Both the position numbers and the translations under genes were made by a program. Shown here piece by piece: positions 1 through 7,136 of a stretch of 48,460 nt of DNA; position 1 is the first letter of the stretch; every line of letters starts with the position of its first letter. The DNA is from an uncultured Eubacteriales bacterium (GTDB lineage Bacteria > Bacillota > Clostridia > Christensenellales > Borkfalkiaceae): contig UQHL01000022.1 of the NCBI GenBank assembly GCA_900540805.1, forward strand, positions 1-48,460, read 5' to 3'. The notes beneath the pieces are model-generated. The model was not told the origin of the DNA. It made no database searches and saw only the letters and a list, made by a program, of their open reading frames with translations.

Positions 1-40
1 ATATAAAAATAATTTACCCTACCAACTAAATTTTGTAGAG

Positions 41-66
41 AAGCCGTACCTTTCGGGGTACGGCTT
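41..66. terminator. Hairpin terminator at the window edge
   Basis: Ten-base arms 41-50 and 57-66 are perfectly complementary around a six-base loop. On the plus strand the hairpin is followed by CTTTTCT. On the minus strand it lies just after the stop of the 217-residue tail gene. It may therefore end the phage late transcript, although the T-run is weak in that direction. Confidence 0.55.
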
Positions 67-71
67 TTCTG

Positions 72-725
72 TTACAATTCCCTTTCCTCGGTCACGTCGT
101 TGATTTTATCGAAAACTATCGTATCAAACGTAAAAGACGCGGTAGAATGCTCTACCGTCAAACGCGGCATGCAGTTGATTACGCTTCCGATATCTTTGAG
201 ACATTCCCAAAGCTGGGTTTCTGCCTCCCATGAAAACTCGGGCGAATCGGTATTTTGCAATAACGCCACCGTCTCTTCGTCGTCCGTAAGCCAAATCTTT
301 TGCGGCGTTCCGCCCTTTGTCAATCTGCAAACTCTCAACAGCCGTTCCGCTACGGTATATAAACTGTCCTTGGCCGTCCCGTCCTGCGGCTGGGTCACTT
401 TCATGCCTTCGATAGGAATACCCATCAACAGCCTTGTAGGTTCCACCAGCGTAAGATTATGGGCGTAATAGCCTTGTCCTCTGATCTCGACCGTATCGAA
501 ACAATAAGCGGAAAACCACAGAAAATTTTCGGCGGTAACGGCTTCGTCGTCGGAAAACGTCAATCGCGACGGGGTCATGGGCGGAATCGGTTCCGCGCTG
601 TCCGTGATTATCACGACGCTGCCCGTGTCGAGTTGTTCGTCGAGACGGAAATCCGCCGTTACTCGGTTTGATACGGGATAACTTGTTCCCATATTTCCTT
701 CGTTCGTATCAAATTCTATCTTCAT
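72..725 (-). CDS. Tail tip/baseplate-type protein, apparently truncated
   Basis: 217 residues. The segment around residues 90-115 (LTLVEPTRLL followed by a TQP motif) and the later 'VAERLLRVCRL' and 'CMPRL' stretches match, from memory, the N-terminal part of long siphovirus tail/baseplate proteins of Clostridia phages. Those proteins usually continue for several hundred residues. Here the reading frame stops soon after the equivalent of their first conserved domain and a hairpin follows, so the gene looks truncated or unusually compact. It overlaps its upstream neighbour by four bases (ATGA). The role would be host recognition or closing the tail tip. The fold assignment is inference from motif resemblance. 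No transmembrane segment or signal is seen. Confidence 0.6.
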   Translation of the reverse strand: MKIEFDTNEGNMGTSYPVSNRVTADFRLDEQLDTGSVVIITDSAEPIPPMTPSRLTFSDDEAVTAENFLWFSAYCFDTVEIRGQGYYAHNLTLVEPTRLLMGIPIEGMKVTQPQDGTAKDSLYTVAERLLRVCRLTKGGTPQKIWLTDDEETVALLQNTDSPEFSWEAETQLWECLKDIGSVINCMPRLTVEHSTASFTFDTIVFDKINDVTEEREL

Positions 726-1201
726 CGTCTGTTCTCCGTAAACCCCGCCCGCCGCGCGTTCTGCGCCGCGACGTAGTTGTCGTATTCGCGTTGTTTGTAT
801 TCTTTGTAAATCTGACTTCCCGCGCTGATTGCCATACCCGCGACAGCCACGCCGAACGTAACGGGATTGACGGCGGCGACCGCCAGCCCCGTCACCGTAC
901 TGACGGCGGACAAAGCCGCTTCCGCGCGCTGTTGCGCGTACATATTCCCCGTCGCCAGCCCGATATTCGACACGGCCGCGTTCAATGCCTGGGTGCCTAT
1001 CGTCTTGGCCGCCTGTATGGCCGTAGCCAGCTTCGTCTGTTTGTTCTTGTCCTCGGCCTGAACGGGGTTTGCCGAAAGCCCGCCTTCCTGTTGCGGGTCT
1101 GCGGGATTGGGCGAGTTTCCGCCCGCCGTATTGCTTCCGCCCGTCTCGCCGGGCATTTGAATGACGATATTCATCGTTCCTTGCGTGGGAATATTACTCA
1201 C
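722..1201 (-). CDS. Short Ala-rich hydrophobic virion protein (possible mini tape measure)
   Basis: 159 residues. The first ~60 are low-complexity and rich in Gly, Pro, Asn and Gln. The rest is Ala-rich, with a hydrophobic segment around residues 105-130 (VTGLAVAAVNPVTFGVAVAG) and a charged tail ending in Arg residues. It sits between the tail-tube candidate and the tail-tip-like gene, exactly where siphophages encode a tape measure of 600-2000 residues. By position and its hydrophobic segment it could be a greatly shortened tape measure or a DNA-ejection protein; neither is shown by sequence alone. It overlaps the upstream gene by eight bases and the downstream gene by four, so it belongs to the late operon. 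No family is recognised with certainty. Confidence 0.55.
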   Translation of the reverse strand: MSNIPTQGTMNIVIQMPGETGGSNTAGGNSPNPADPQQEGGLSANPVQAEDKNKQTKLATAIQAAKTIGTQALNAAVSNIGLATGNMYAQQRAEAALSAVSTVTGLAVAAVNPVTFGVAVAGMAISAGSQIYKEYKQREYDNYVAAQNARRAGFTENRR

Positions 1202-2006
1202 TGCTTGCCGCCTCCCCCGCCGTCTGTAACGTCAGCGTATATTGCAGAAACACGCCCGCCCCGTCGGTAACGCTCACGGCCTGGATTTTAACGGGCACGC
1301 TTATCGTAAACGCGGGATATTCTATCCGATAGGTATAAATCTTATTGACGTCCTGCGCGCAGCCCTCCGCGATTTTCAGGAACTCGTTTTCTATCGCCTT
1401 GCCTGTATAGATACAATTCAGCTGTGTGGTGTGCGTGCGGGAAACAATTTGGTTTTGCGGCAAAGTTCCGCCGTCGGACAAGAGCAGGTTATTTTCTCCC
1501 GCGCCCTGCATACCCCCGCCGCGCTGGGCTTTCAGAAGTTTCACGTCGTCGATATATACCCCGACGTTATTCCCCACCACCGCGCCGCACTCGACGTTTG
1601 TAATCAATACGTTCCCCGATACGACGATCTGCTGGGTAATCCCGCCGCTGTCCACATACGGACTTGCGGGGGCCTGTTGCTCCAGGAAACACTCCACCGC
1701 ATACGTATCCCCTTCGGGCTGTTCCACGGTAAACGACCGCCAGCCGAGCAGGGTGTTTTTAATGACGAAAAGCGCCTTGTCGCGCGCGGAAACGTTGCTT
1801 GCGGATAAGTCGAAGGTGAGCGTTATATTCAGGCTCTCCGCGTCGATTTCCTCCGTCGTAAACCCGAACGGCACCCGCGTCGCCGACAACGTAACCGCCG
1901 TGCGTCCGTCCTCTCCGGGCGCGACGTTTGTATTGAGAAACACCGCAAAATCATTTGCCCCGACGATACGGTTGATCGCCGTCGCCAAATACTGTAAATC
2001 GATCAT
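1194..2006 (-). CDS. Phage tail protein, probable tail-tube (major tail) type
   Basis: 270 residues, beta-rich by eye. The C-terminal ~70 residues (motif 'YRIEYPAFTISVPVKIQAVS' and then 'LQYTLTLQTAG') resemble the end of tail-tube proteins that stack into the siphophage tail. The N-terminal half ('TRVPFGFTTEEIDAESLNI') may be an added domain. A GGGAGG ribosome site precedes the ATG, which overlaps the HK97-gp10-like gene by four bases. Its place immediately after the head-tail connector set supports the call. An alternative is a tail-completion or minor tail protein. It is somewhat longer than the usual ~140-220-residue tube proteins. Confidence 0.55.
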   Translation of the reverse strand: MIDLQYLATAINRIVGANDFAVFLNTNVAPGEDGRTAVTLSATRVPFGFTTEEIDAESLNITLTFDLSASNVSARDKALFVIKNTLLGWRSFTVEQPEGDTYAVECFLEQQAPASPYVDSGGITQQIVVSGNVLITNVECGAVVGNNVGVYIDDVKLLKAQRGGGMQGAGENNLLLSDGGTLPQNQIVSRTHTTQLNCIYTGKAIENEFLKIAEGCAQDVNKIYTYRIEYPAFTISVPVKIQAVSVTDGAGVFLQYTLTLQTAGEAASSE

Positions 2007-2332
2007 CTTCTTATTATCCTCCCGCCTAAACTCACGCAGTATTGACAGAAATCGTCCACCGTCTTTTCTATATACCGCGGTTTATGGCTGTATTTGTTTG
2101 CATAGCCGATATATCCGACTTTATCGTAATCGAAACGTATGCCGTTTTCGATTGCATAGATACCGTTATCCCTGAGATTGCCGGGGTACGGCGAATACAT
2201 ATTCGTGCCCTTTTTTCCCACGGCCCGCTTGCGCGGACGCTTGGGGTTTTTATCGTTGATCTTTCTCACGGGCGCGTTTTTCTGCGCAAACTCCAATAAA
2301 TGTTCTCTTAACGTTTCCGCCGTGATTTTCAT
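2003..2332 (-). CDS. HK97 gp10-like head-tail/tail completion protein
   Basis: 109 residues. A basic N-terminal region (KNPKRPRKRAVGKKGT) is followed by 'SPYPGNLRDNGIYAIENGIR' and 'GYIGYANKYSHKPRYIEKT'. This is the pattern of HK97 gp10-family tail-completion proteins: 'G.L..S......' then 'Y...E.GT....RP.l..a'. Members of this family connect the head-tail joint to the tail tube. The gene lies one base after its upstream neighbour and overlaps the tail-tube candidate by four bases. It is shorter than typical gp10 proteins (~130-150 residues). Confidence 0.65.
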   Translation of the reverse strand: MKITAETLREHLLEFAQKNAPVRKINDKNPKRPRKRAVGKKGTNMYSPYPGNLRDNGIYAIENGIRFDYDKVGYIGYANKYSHKPRYIEKTVDDFCQYCVSLGGRIIRR

Positions 2333-2333
2333 G

Positions 2334-2642
2334 TCATTGCAGCTCCAGAATATATATTTTTTTCATGCGCCCGCCCGCGCCCAAAGGCTTGCGGAACGAG
2401 ACCTGCACCGAATTTACGGCAAACGTCCGCCCCAAAGCAATCACCCTGTGCGCAAACGCCTGATAGTTAAATTCCCGTTCGGTGGATACGGTCAGCGCCT
2501 GCCCGCCCGAGGCGATCCCTCCGCCTTCATAATTTGCCGAAAGGATCAGATCGGACGCGGCGGCAGCCTTAAATTTCAATAGCTCTTTGTCGTTTTTGTC
2601 GATCAACGTACAGACAAAATCCGCTTTTGCGTGTAACGGCAT
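2334..2642 (-). CDS. Phage head-closure/minor capsid-type protein
   Basis: 102 residues, no transmembrane segment. The order connector, connector, this gene, gp10-like, tail tube is the standard head-closure position. The sequence alternates short beta-like segments (FVCTLIDKNDKELLKFKAAA, FNYQAFAHRVIALGR). I do not recognise a named family with confidence. The role as a head-completion protein is inferred from gene order. It abuts the upstream connector gene without a gap and is read from the same late transcript. Confidence 0.55.
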   Translation of the reverse strand: MPLHAKADFVCTLIDKNDKELLKFKAAAASDLILSANYEGGGIASGGQALTVSTEREFNYQAFAHRVIALGRTFAVNSVQVSFRKPLGAGGRMKKIYILELQ

Positions 2643-3056
2643 TTATATTCCCTCCCCTGCGTACAAAATCGGCACGGGGCATGCTTTCAACGCGTCCACC
2701 GCAGCGGAACATATCGTCTTGCTCCGAAGCTCCGTACGCGACACCACGGCCTTTTGCCCGTCCGCCGTAATCGTGATACCGCTCTCCGTTCCCACGTCGC
2801 CCGATTCCAGCATATAGATCGCCTGAATGAGCAACGCGCGCTTGATCGCCGTCGCGCAGTCGGGATTTGCCTGTATGATACGGTCTTTTAAGTCCGACGC
2901 GCCCGTGAGATAGATACACCCGTCGTAAACCGCGCGGTTGATGCCGTTCATAAACGAGCGTTCTTTTTCCTTGCCGATCTCCTGTATCAGGTCTATGCCG
3001 CATTCCGTTTTCAGTTCGTCGTAAGCGACCGTTACGGGATAAGAAAATATACCCAT
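2643..3056 (-). CDS. Phage head-tail connector/adaptor
   Basis: 137 residues, mostly helical by eye, with 'AYDELKTECGIDLIQEIGKE' at the N terminus. It lies directly downstream of a DnaT-like connector and upstream of the head-closure gene. Together these form the ring of adaptor proteins that sits under the portal after packaging (known for the class). The individual family is not identified. One base separates it from each neighbour, so translation is probably coupled. Confidence 0.5.
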   Translation of the reverse strand: MGIFSYPVTVAYDELKTECGIDLIQEIGKEKERSFMNGINRAVYDGCIYLTGASDLKDRIIQANPDCATAIKRALLIQAIYMLESGDVGTESGITITADGQKAVVSRTELRSKTICSAAVDALKACPVPILYAGEGI

Positions 3057-3057
3057 G

Positions 3058-3519
3058 TCAAATCCTCCTCCAGGACGTCAGCCAGCGGTGCAGAAGCTCC
3101 TTTACCCGCGCGGGCGGGGGCGGAACACTGCCCACGGGCAGTTCGCCCGAATTGTCTTTTGTGATGATGCCGAGCGCCAAACACGCATCGGCGTTTCTGC
3201 GCTTGACGTATAATTCTTCCCGCACGATCTCCGACGCCCACACGGCCTGCGCCCGTTTGACCTCTATGGGCGCGTCGTGGAAGTTCGCGGGAATGCCTCT
3301 CGCGATACGGGGGAATTGCAGAGACTGAAAATAATACGCCCTGTCACCCTTATACGCGAGATTTTCCATACGTTCCAGCGCGACGGCGAGGAAGCGTTCT
3401 TTTTCCGTTTCCGTCAGTACCACCCAGCTCACCGAAAGCGGCGAGGCGGGCGGGTACGTTTCGGAAATGATTTGGTCGGCCTCCGTCGTCGTTACATACG
3501 TATCGACGTTTTCCGTCAT
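3058..3519 (-). CDS. Head-tail adaptor of the DnaT-like (DnaT_2) phage family
   Basis: 153 residues. The order is: an N-terminal TEADQIISET segment, 'LTETEKERFLAVALERMENL', then 'QSLQFPRIARGIP' and 'IEVKRAQAVWASEIV'. This layout (Y..eEAd.y, .K..aL..At..id, LqfPR..., iP..vk.A..e.A) is that of the small phage protein family labelled 'putative DnaT-like ssDNA binding', which in phage late operons acts as the first connector below the portal. It overlaps the capsid gene by four bases. The DnaT label is historical; a DNA-binding role is not implied here. Confidence 0.65.
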   Translation of the reverse strand: MTENVDTYVTTTEADQIISETYPPASPLSVSWVVLTETEKERFLAVALERMENLAYKGDRAYYFQSLQFPRIARGIPANFHDAPIEVKRAQAVWASEIVREELYVKRRNADACLALGIITKDNSGELPVGSVPPPPARVKELLHRWLTSWRRI

Positions 3520-4415
3520 GCCGCGTCTGCGGCAAGCTTGCCGTGCAGAACCAATTCGGGCGCGAGTACCTTCGAGCCGTAACGGAAAAACATTTCCATC
3601 GCGTACTCGATCGACAGCGGAATTTTCTCGAACTCGAATCCACTGGGAAGCACGGGCTGCGCGATCGAATCCATCGTCATCAGTTCATAATCCACGCCGT
3701 CGGGAAGGTTGACGGACGAGAAACACGCCACGCCGTTGATCCCCGTGAATTTCTCGTCGGAAATCATCTGCGAGAAGTTGCGGCAGTCGTTAAGCTCGTC
3801 CTTTACCAGCCCGTACAGCGAGGAATCGAGAATAAGCGCCATATACCGCCTGTCGATGCCGCGCACGTATTTATTTTCCGTGCCGTTTTTGCCCGTCTTT
3901 TCAAACTTCCCGATCAGCGTTTCGATCTGGCGCTTGAAAGATTTTGTCGAATCGAGGTCGGTTACGCCTAAGGCGGTCGCCGCCGTTCCGCCCGCTTTCG
4001 CCACGGAGAAAAAGTCCAGGTCGAGAAAGTCGGTGACGGAAAGCTCGAAGTTCGTCTTTCTGCGCTCCACCATCGCCTTAAAGCCTTCGTCCGTAAAGCT
4101 CCCGTCCGCGTCGAAGAAGTTGACTTCCTCCACGATTTCCTTGTTCTTGTCGAGGTTGACGGTAATGGGCGGCGCGATGATTTTATCGCCCTTGCCCGCC
4201 GTCCGCGCTGTTCCGTAGTCCCTCACCGTCGAATTGGCGAATCGCTTAAACTCATAAGACCCCGCCGCTCTGTTCAGGTTTGCGTTTTTGGATTTGAACC
4301 GCGCCGAAAGCGCCTCTTTCTGATAGTTTTCGAAGATACCCGCGAGTACGTTTTTCAAGTATGCCTTGGTGGTTCCGTTTTCAAGATAAATGCTCAATGC
4401 GTCTGTCATAGCCAT
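3516..4415 (-). CDS. Major capsid protein
   Basis: 299 residues. It is preceded by a scaffold gene and followed by connector genes, and starts with an AAGGAG ribosome site. The N terminus (LSIYLENGTTKAYLKNVLAG) and a long E-loop-like charged region (VRDYGTARTAGKGDKIIAPP) followed by helices ('LSVTDFLDLDFF') are consistent with an HK97-fold capsid protein of the type found in Firmicutes siphophages. The C-terminal part has the aromatic/hydrophobic end expected for an A-domain. No protease gene is visible between portal and capsid, so maturation by a separate scaffold rather than a prohead protease is likely (inference). Confidence 0.8.
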   Translation of the reverse strand: MAMTDALSIYLENGTTKAYLKNVLAGIFENYQKEALSARFKSKNANLNRAAGSYEFKRFANSTVRDYGTARTAGKGDKIIAPPITVNLDKNKEIVEEVNFFDADGSFTDEGFKAMVERRKTNFELSVTDFLDLDFFSVAKAGGTAATALGVTDLDSTKSFKRQIETLIGKFEKTGKNGTENKYVRGIDRRYMALILDSSLYGLVKDELNDCRNFSQMISDEKFTGINGVACFSSVNLPDGVDYELMTMDSIAQPVLPSGFEFEKIPLSIEYAMEMFFRYGSKVLAPELVLHGKLAADAA

Positions 4416-4443
4416 AATAGTTTTGCTCCTTAAATTTTATTTT

Positions 4444-4947
4444 TTAATAGACTGTCTGCGGCGTTTTATTTCCCGCGTTGCCGCCCGCGTCGGGATTTGC
4501 CTGCGGCACTCCCGTGTTCCCGCTTCCGCCGAATAAATCCGCGTAATCGGCCTTTGCCTTTTTCAAAAGCTCCGTCCCGTTTTTCAACTCGCCCTTGTCG
4601 TCAAGTTCGAGCTTTTCAAGGTCCTGCCCCGAAATCAGCAGTTTTGCGACGCTGTCCGCCGCGTTTGCACTTTTGTAAAGCTTGGTCAATGCCGCCGTCT
4701 TTTTCGCGTTCGTCTCTTTCGTCAAAGTATCCTTTTCAAACGTTTTCAGTCGTTCGAGTTCGGCGGTATCTATGTAATTCTCCCCGCCCTTTTGATACTT
4801 CTTCAGCTCCGCTTTTGCGCTTTCCGACGCGCTTTGCGCCGTCGTCAGACCGTCCTGCAGCTCCTTGACGGATTTCCCGTAGTTTTCCATAACCCCGTTG
4901 ATTTGTTCGTCCGTCAGTCCCAATGCCTTCAGTTCCTCTCGTTTCAT
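4444..4947 (-). CDS. Capsid scaffold protein (GP20-like)
   Basis: 167 residues. It begins 'MKREELKALGLTDEQINGVM', the signature of phage minor structural protein GP20/scaffold proteins. A charged coiled-coil core (residues ~25-90) and a Gly/Asn-rich tail follow. It would line the inside of the assembling procapsid and leave before packaging. The ATG has an AAGGAG site seven bases upstream. A minus-strand terminator sits upstream, between the toxin-immunity block and this gene, so scaffold and capsid may have their own promoter or rely on read-through. Confidence 0.8.
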   Translation of the reverse strand: MKREELKALGLTDEQINGVMENYGKSVKELQDGLTTAQSASESAKAELKKYQKGGENYIDTAELERLKTFEKDTLTKETNAKKTAALTKLYKSANAADSVAKLLISGQDLEKLELDDKGELKNGTELLKKAKADYADLFGGSGNTGVPQANPDAGGNAGNKTPQTVY

Positions 4948-5043
4948 AAAAGCTCCTTTACGCCTTTTTTCGTGTTGTGCGTGCCCACGATAGATTTTTT
5001 ATGTGTGCGTGTGTTTTACGGCTCATCGCCTGCCGAGTGGTAT

Positions 5044-5075
5044 AAAAAAGGACAGCGCCCTAAAAGCGTTGTCCC
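5044..5075 (-). terminator. Intrinsic terminator after the small gene at 5097-5288
   Basis: The minus strand reads a nine-base stem (one A-C mismatch) built from 5066-5074 and 5050-5058, followed by TTTTTTATA. It separates the accessory small genes from the scaffold and capsid genes. Confidence 0.7.
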
Positions 5076-5096
5076 TTGTTATTGAATTTTGTTTGA

Positions 5097-5288
5097 TCAG
5101 TCGTTGTATTCGATAGACGTCCCGACGAGTGATTCCATAATGACTACGGTTTCATCGGTTACCAAAGCCGACATTTCCATATTGCCTTTCTTTCGCAAAA
5201 GCTCCATCAACGGCCTTGCGGCTTCCTTAAGCTCGTCGTAAGAAATTTCTTTCATTCCGTCTCCGTCAGATACTTTTCTGAAATCCAT
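5097..5288 (-). CDS. Small phage protein of unknown function, flanked by terminators
   Basis: 63 residues from an ATG with an excellent AAGGAGGTGG site. A longer in-frame start further upstream would lie inside the preceding terminator and is not preferred. It has an acidic N terminus, then 'YDELKEAARPLMELLRKKGN' (helix) and 'ALVTDETVVIMES' (beta pair). This pattern recurs in small phage proteins encoded near minor head genes; I know of no assigned function. A terminator lies on each side, the hallmark of a moron-like cassette. It may be a second accessory or immunity-type gene beside the toxin domain upstream (inference). Confidence 0.65.
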   Translation of the reverse strand: MDFRKVSDGDGMKEISYDELKEAARPLMELLRKKGNMEMSALVTDETVVIMESLVGTSIEYND

Positions 5289-5316
5289 GATCTTCCACCT
5301 CCTTGTATTTTTTGTA

Positions 5317-5354
5317 TGAAAAAAGCACTTTGCAGTCAATTGCAAAATGCTTTT
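5317..5354 (-). terminator. Intrinsic terminator after the immunity-type gene
   Basis: Arms 5321-5334 and 5341-5354 form a 14-base stem (one wobble) with a six-base loop. On the minus strand a T-run follows. It ends transcription of the toxin/immunity block. The arms contain a TGCAGTCAATTGCA dyad. Confidence 0.75.
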
Positions 5355-5359
5355 AGTTG

Positions 5360-5632
5360 TTATTGTTTTTTATTATATATTCGTTTTGCTTCCTCATATC
5401 GAATTTTTAAGCAGTTTATCATATGCGTTGGATCAAATCCAGGCTCTCCCTCCGAACAAATATCGGCCACGTCGTCATTCAAATAAACTGTAGTTTCCTT
5501 ATCTTCAGATAACATTTCTTGATAATTATCATATAGATATTGCTCCATATCACAAGAAAATTGCAACGGATCATATTTACCGTCAAACAATCGTTCAAAC
5601 ATTTCAAACGCAGTTTCAATTTTTGATTTCAT
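5360..5632 (-). CDS. Probable immunity protein to the C-terminal toxin domain of the minor head protein
   Basis: 90 residues, acidic (FERLFDGKYDPLQFSCDMEQ, then 'LNDDVADICSEGEPGFDPTH'), all-helical by eye, no membrane segment. The start lies within the 3' end of the toxin-bearing head gene (17-base overlap), so the two are translated together. A terminator follows immediately. In MuF polymorphic toxin systems of temperate phages the immunity gene sits directly downstream of the toxin-bearing head gene (established knowledge). This gene has that position, size, acidity and low GC content. I do not recognise a specific immunity family, so the function is inference. Confidence 0.6.
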   Translation of the reverse strand: MKSKIETAFEMFERLFDGKYDPLQFSCDMEQYLYDNYQEMLSEDKETTVYLNDDVADICSEGEPGFDPTHMINCLKIRYEEAKRIYNKKQ

Positions 5633-7136
5633 GCCATTCTCCTTTAGGTTGCGTTTTTCTTATCATAGACACAACCTCTTTTTTATCGCTCGTATAGACG
5701 ACCGCAACGCCGTTATGATACTTAATAAATTTTCCGTCGTCCTGCGTATAATTGAACGACTTTCCGTCAATTTCCGCGATTTCGTCAACAGAAAATCCGC
5801 GCTGTAAAAATCGGGCTACGCCGTGGTCGGTAATTTCAATTCCCTTTTCACGAAAATCATAATAAGCGTTTATGGCCTTTTCTCTGAAAGTGTCCGTCCA
5901 AGGTTTATCGTCTATTTTTGCAATGGTCGTCCGCTCGCGCTTTAACCGCTCCCAAGCTTCCGTATTTTTATTATACTTGATTTGTTGTAATTCTTCAAGC
6001 GTTTGAGGCGCATTTTTGAAGTTTTTCACTTCCTTCCACCGATTAAGGGTGTTTTCGTCTTTCTTTCGGTTTCTCCAAGCTTTATACGCCGGCGACAATT
6101 CGTCTGCGCGCCGCGCCCGTCGGAAACTTGCCAGGCTTTTATACGGTATATCTTCCCGGCCTTTATAGTGCGCTTGCATTTTCTGATACTCGAGCAACTC
6201 CGCGTTCAGCTGTCTGTTCCCCGCCTGCCACGCCGCGTACCCTTCTATGTCTTTCTGATACCGCACGTCTTTCAAGCTCCCGTCCGCGTTATATCGTATC
6301 CGACTGTCCTTTATCGCCTTTTCCACGTCCTCGGGCGCTTCCGTTTCGAAAAACCACGGAATAAACTCGTGCCTGCAATTCGGGTGCGGCAACGCATAAC
6401 CGCTTTTGAGCACCGTCTTAAACAAAGCGGGGAAACGTTTGTCTTTGCCCGAGATACAATACACCTTTCCCTGATATGCGCCGCAATATTTACAGCACTG
6501 CGGCATCGTCGTCATTTTTACATAATTGGTCCCCTCCTGCAAAGCCCTGCCGATCGCGCCGAGGTTGACGCTCTCTATCCGCGCGGACCTTGCCGCCATC
6601 GCCGCATACGCCGAAAGCGGCTGTTTCGCTCCGTTGGCGTACTTTACCGTCAGAAGCCCGTTTTCTTCCAAATCCTTTTTAACGGCTTCCTGCACGTTGT
6701 AAACGCTGTCTTTCCCTTCCTTGCGTAAATCCTCGATTGTCTTGTTCACGCGCGACAGAAACCCGTTTCCCGCGCTTTTTACCGCGCTTTGGAGTTCTAT
6801 ATACGTATCCCGTGAAAATGCGTTGCCCGCATACCGATAACCTTGCTTTTTAAGAATTGCCGCCGCTTCTTTCATACTCATCGCGGGAGACTTCGGGACG
6901 CCTTTCCTGCCCTCCTCAAACGCATGCGGAAGCTCGGTTTTGGTGTATTCCCTATTCACACCCGACAGGTACGACACCGCCGCTTGCAGGGCGGTTTTCA
7001 GCTGTGTATTCAGCTCTTTACTCGTCGCCGTGCCGCTGTCTTTTGTCAGAAGTTCGGTTATGTTTTGCTCAACCTGTCTGTAATACTCCGTAAATTCCTT
7101 TACGGACTTGAACTCGGGCGGTCTTATGTATTTCAT
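5616..7136 (-). CDS. Phage minor head protein with C-terminal nuclease toxin domain (MuF polymorphic toxin)
   Basis: 506 residues. Residues 1-210 are helical. Residues 212-262 hold the minor-capsid metal motif (QCCKYCGAYQGKVY, later 'HPNCRHEF') typical of the SPP1 gp7/MuF and Phage_min_cap2 group, which sits inside the head near the portal. A charged linker (~290-400) leads to a C-terminal domain at ~430-506: 'ITDHGVARFLQRGFSVDEI', then 'KYHNGVAVVYTS' and 'VVSMIRKT'. This H...R..RG / K.H / vIR layout is that of DUF4258/BECR-fold (barnase-EndoU-colicin-RelE) RNases. The tail region is more AT-rich than the head part, suggesting a swapped cassette. The start overlaps the portal by four bases. 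Catalytic function is inference. Confidence 0.8.
   Translation of the reverse strand: MKYIRPPEFKSVKEFTEYYRQVEQNITELLTKDSGTATSKELNTQLKTALQAAVSYLSGVNREYTKTELPHAFEEGRKGVPKSPAMSMKEAAAILKKQGYRYAGNAFSRDTYIELQSAVKSAGNGFLSRVNKTIEDLRKEGKDSVYNVQEAVKKDLEENGLLTVKYANGAKQPLSAYAAMAARSARIESVNLGAIGRALQEGTNYVKMTTMPQCCKYCGAYQGKVYCISGKDKRFPALFKTVLKSGYALPHPNCRHEFIPWFFETEAPEDVEKAIKDSRIRYNADGSLKDVRYQKDIEGYAAWQAGNRQLNAELLEYQKMQAHYKGREDIPYKSLASFRRARRADELSPAYKAWRNRKKDENTLNRWKEVKNFKNAPQTLEELQQIKYNKNTEAWERLKRERTTIAKIDDKPWTDTFREKAINAYYDFREKGIEITDHGVARFLQRGFSVDEIAEIDGKSFNYTQDDGKFIKYHNGVAVVYTSDKKEVVSMIRKTQPKGEWHEIKN

Noticed and set aside
1..71. Left attachment site with a copy of the tRNA-Pro 3' end
   Set aside because: The tRNA 3' sequence (TTCAAGTCCCGTTGCCTCA) or its complement does not occur in the first bases, so no attL can be called here.
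3058..3519. DNA replication protein DnaT
   Set aside because: The family label contains DnaT, but the gene sits between capsid and connector genes and follows the adaptor pattern. A structural role is far more likely.
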